Below the pieces are notes generated by a model. That model ran no database searches. It saw nothing but the letters and a program-made list of their open reading frames with translations, and had not been told where the DNA came from. Below, piece after piece: positions 6,122 through 6,219 of a stretch of DNA of 6,219 nt. Numbering within the stretch: position 1 is the stretch's first letter; the number at the start of each line of letters is the position of its first letter. The stretch spans positions 1 to 6,219 of the forward strand of contig CAJXHR010000042.1 in assembly GCA_913054525.1 (NCBI GenBank), read 5' to 3'. The DNA is from an uncultured bacterium. Lineage in GTDB: Bacteria; Patescibacteriota; Minisyncoccia; Spechtbacterales; HO2-43-30. A program made the position numbers and the translations under genes.

Positions 6122-6219
6122 CTAGTGCGGAAGAACTTCTATGCTCTCTCCCTTTCTTAGTGTAACGATTGCCTTTTTATAGCCGGACTTCCACCCTATG
6201 TGCTTTCCGCGCCTTCGCT
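6122..6219 (-). CDS. rplW: 50S ribosomal protein L23, C-terminal end only
   Basis: Only the last 31 codons are in the window; the gene runs in from the right edge and ends with TAG at 6124-6122. The readable tail runs from RRRGKHIGWKSGYKKA through IVTLRKGESIEV to LPH. The 'GWKxGYKKAIVTL..G' pattern is the typical C-terminal strand of L23. L23 binds 23S rRNA domain III at the exit of the peptide tunnel, where it forms part of the docking site for trigger factor and SRP. The identification rests on this short tail and on its place directly before L2, as in all S10-type operons. Three bases separate its stop from the L2 start. It is a truncation by the window, not a broken gene. Confidence 0.9.
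   Translation of the reverse strand, partial: RRRGKHIGWKSGYKKAIVTLRKGESIEVLPH

Noticed and set aside
5538..6125. A 195-codon open frame on the plus strand opposite L2.
   Set aside because: It is antisense to the highly conserved L2 gene and shows no domain or initiation signal.
1..6219. A hidden novel system, inserted gene or mobile element within the cluster.
   Set aside because: Every gene was matched to the standard S10-spc order with gaps of at most 18 bases, leaving no room for an extra gene. No direct or inverted long repeats were seen.

Overview
The window is an uninterrupted stretch of bacterial ribosomal-protein genes, all on the minus strand and transcribed from the right edge to the left. 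In transcription order it holds L23 (3' end only), L2, S19, L22, S3, L16, L29, S17, L14, L24, L5, S14, S8, L6, L18 and S5 (3' end cut off by the left edge). This is the standard S10-spc order with nothing inserted, lost or rearranged. No stretch longer than 18 bases lacks a gene, and I see no promoter, terminator, RNA gene, mobile element, repeat array or CRISPR.

The organism is a bacterium. Sequence flavour and gene compactness best fit a Candidate Phyla Radiation (Patescibacteria) member, perhaps Parcubacteria-like. The hints are an L24 with a four-cysteine zinc ribbon, a 61-residue zinc-type S14, a 72-residue S17, and the wording of L14, L5, L16 and S19. This placement is pattern recognition, not a tree. 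TGA acts as a normal stop in four genes, which argues against the UGA-Gly lineages (Gracilibacteria, Absconditabacteria).

Layout: positions 6219-3127 are the S10-type block (L23 to S17) and 3130-1 the spc-type block (L14 to S5). In E. coli these are separate operons. Here S17 and L14 overlap by four bases (ATGA), so the two blocks are fused. Neighbouring genes overlap by 1-4 bases or lie 1-18 bases apart, which suggests one transcript and extensive translational coupling. Only L14 has a strong, well-placed Shine-Dalgarno sequence. L5 and S5 have strong purine tracts at unusually long spacing, and most other starts have none worth the name.

Together the products build the 50S subunit (peptidyl-transferase surroundings: L2, L16, L14, L6; 5S particle: L5, L18; tunnel and exit: L22, L23, L24, L29) and the 30S subunit (head: S3, S14, S19; body and decoding region: S5, S8, S17). 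I found no new system. The points worth a second look are small: residue changes in L16, S5 and S8, a possible hairpin over the L5 start codon, the arrangement of overlaps and stop codons, and a basic tail on L22.
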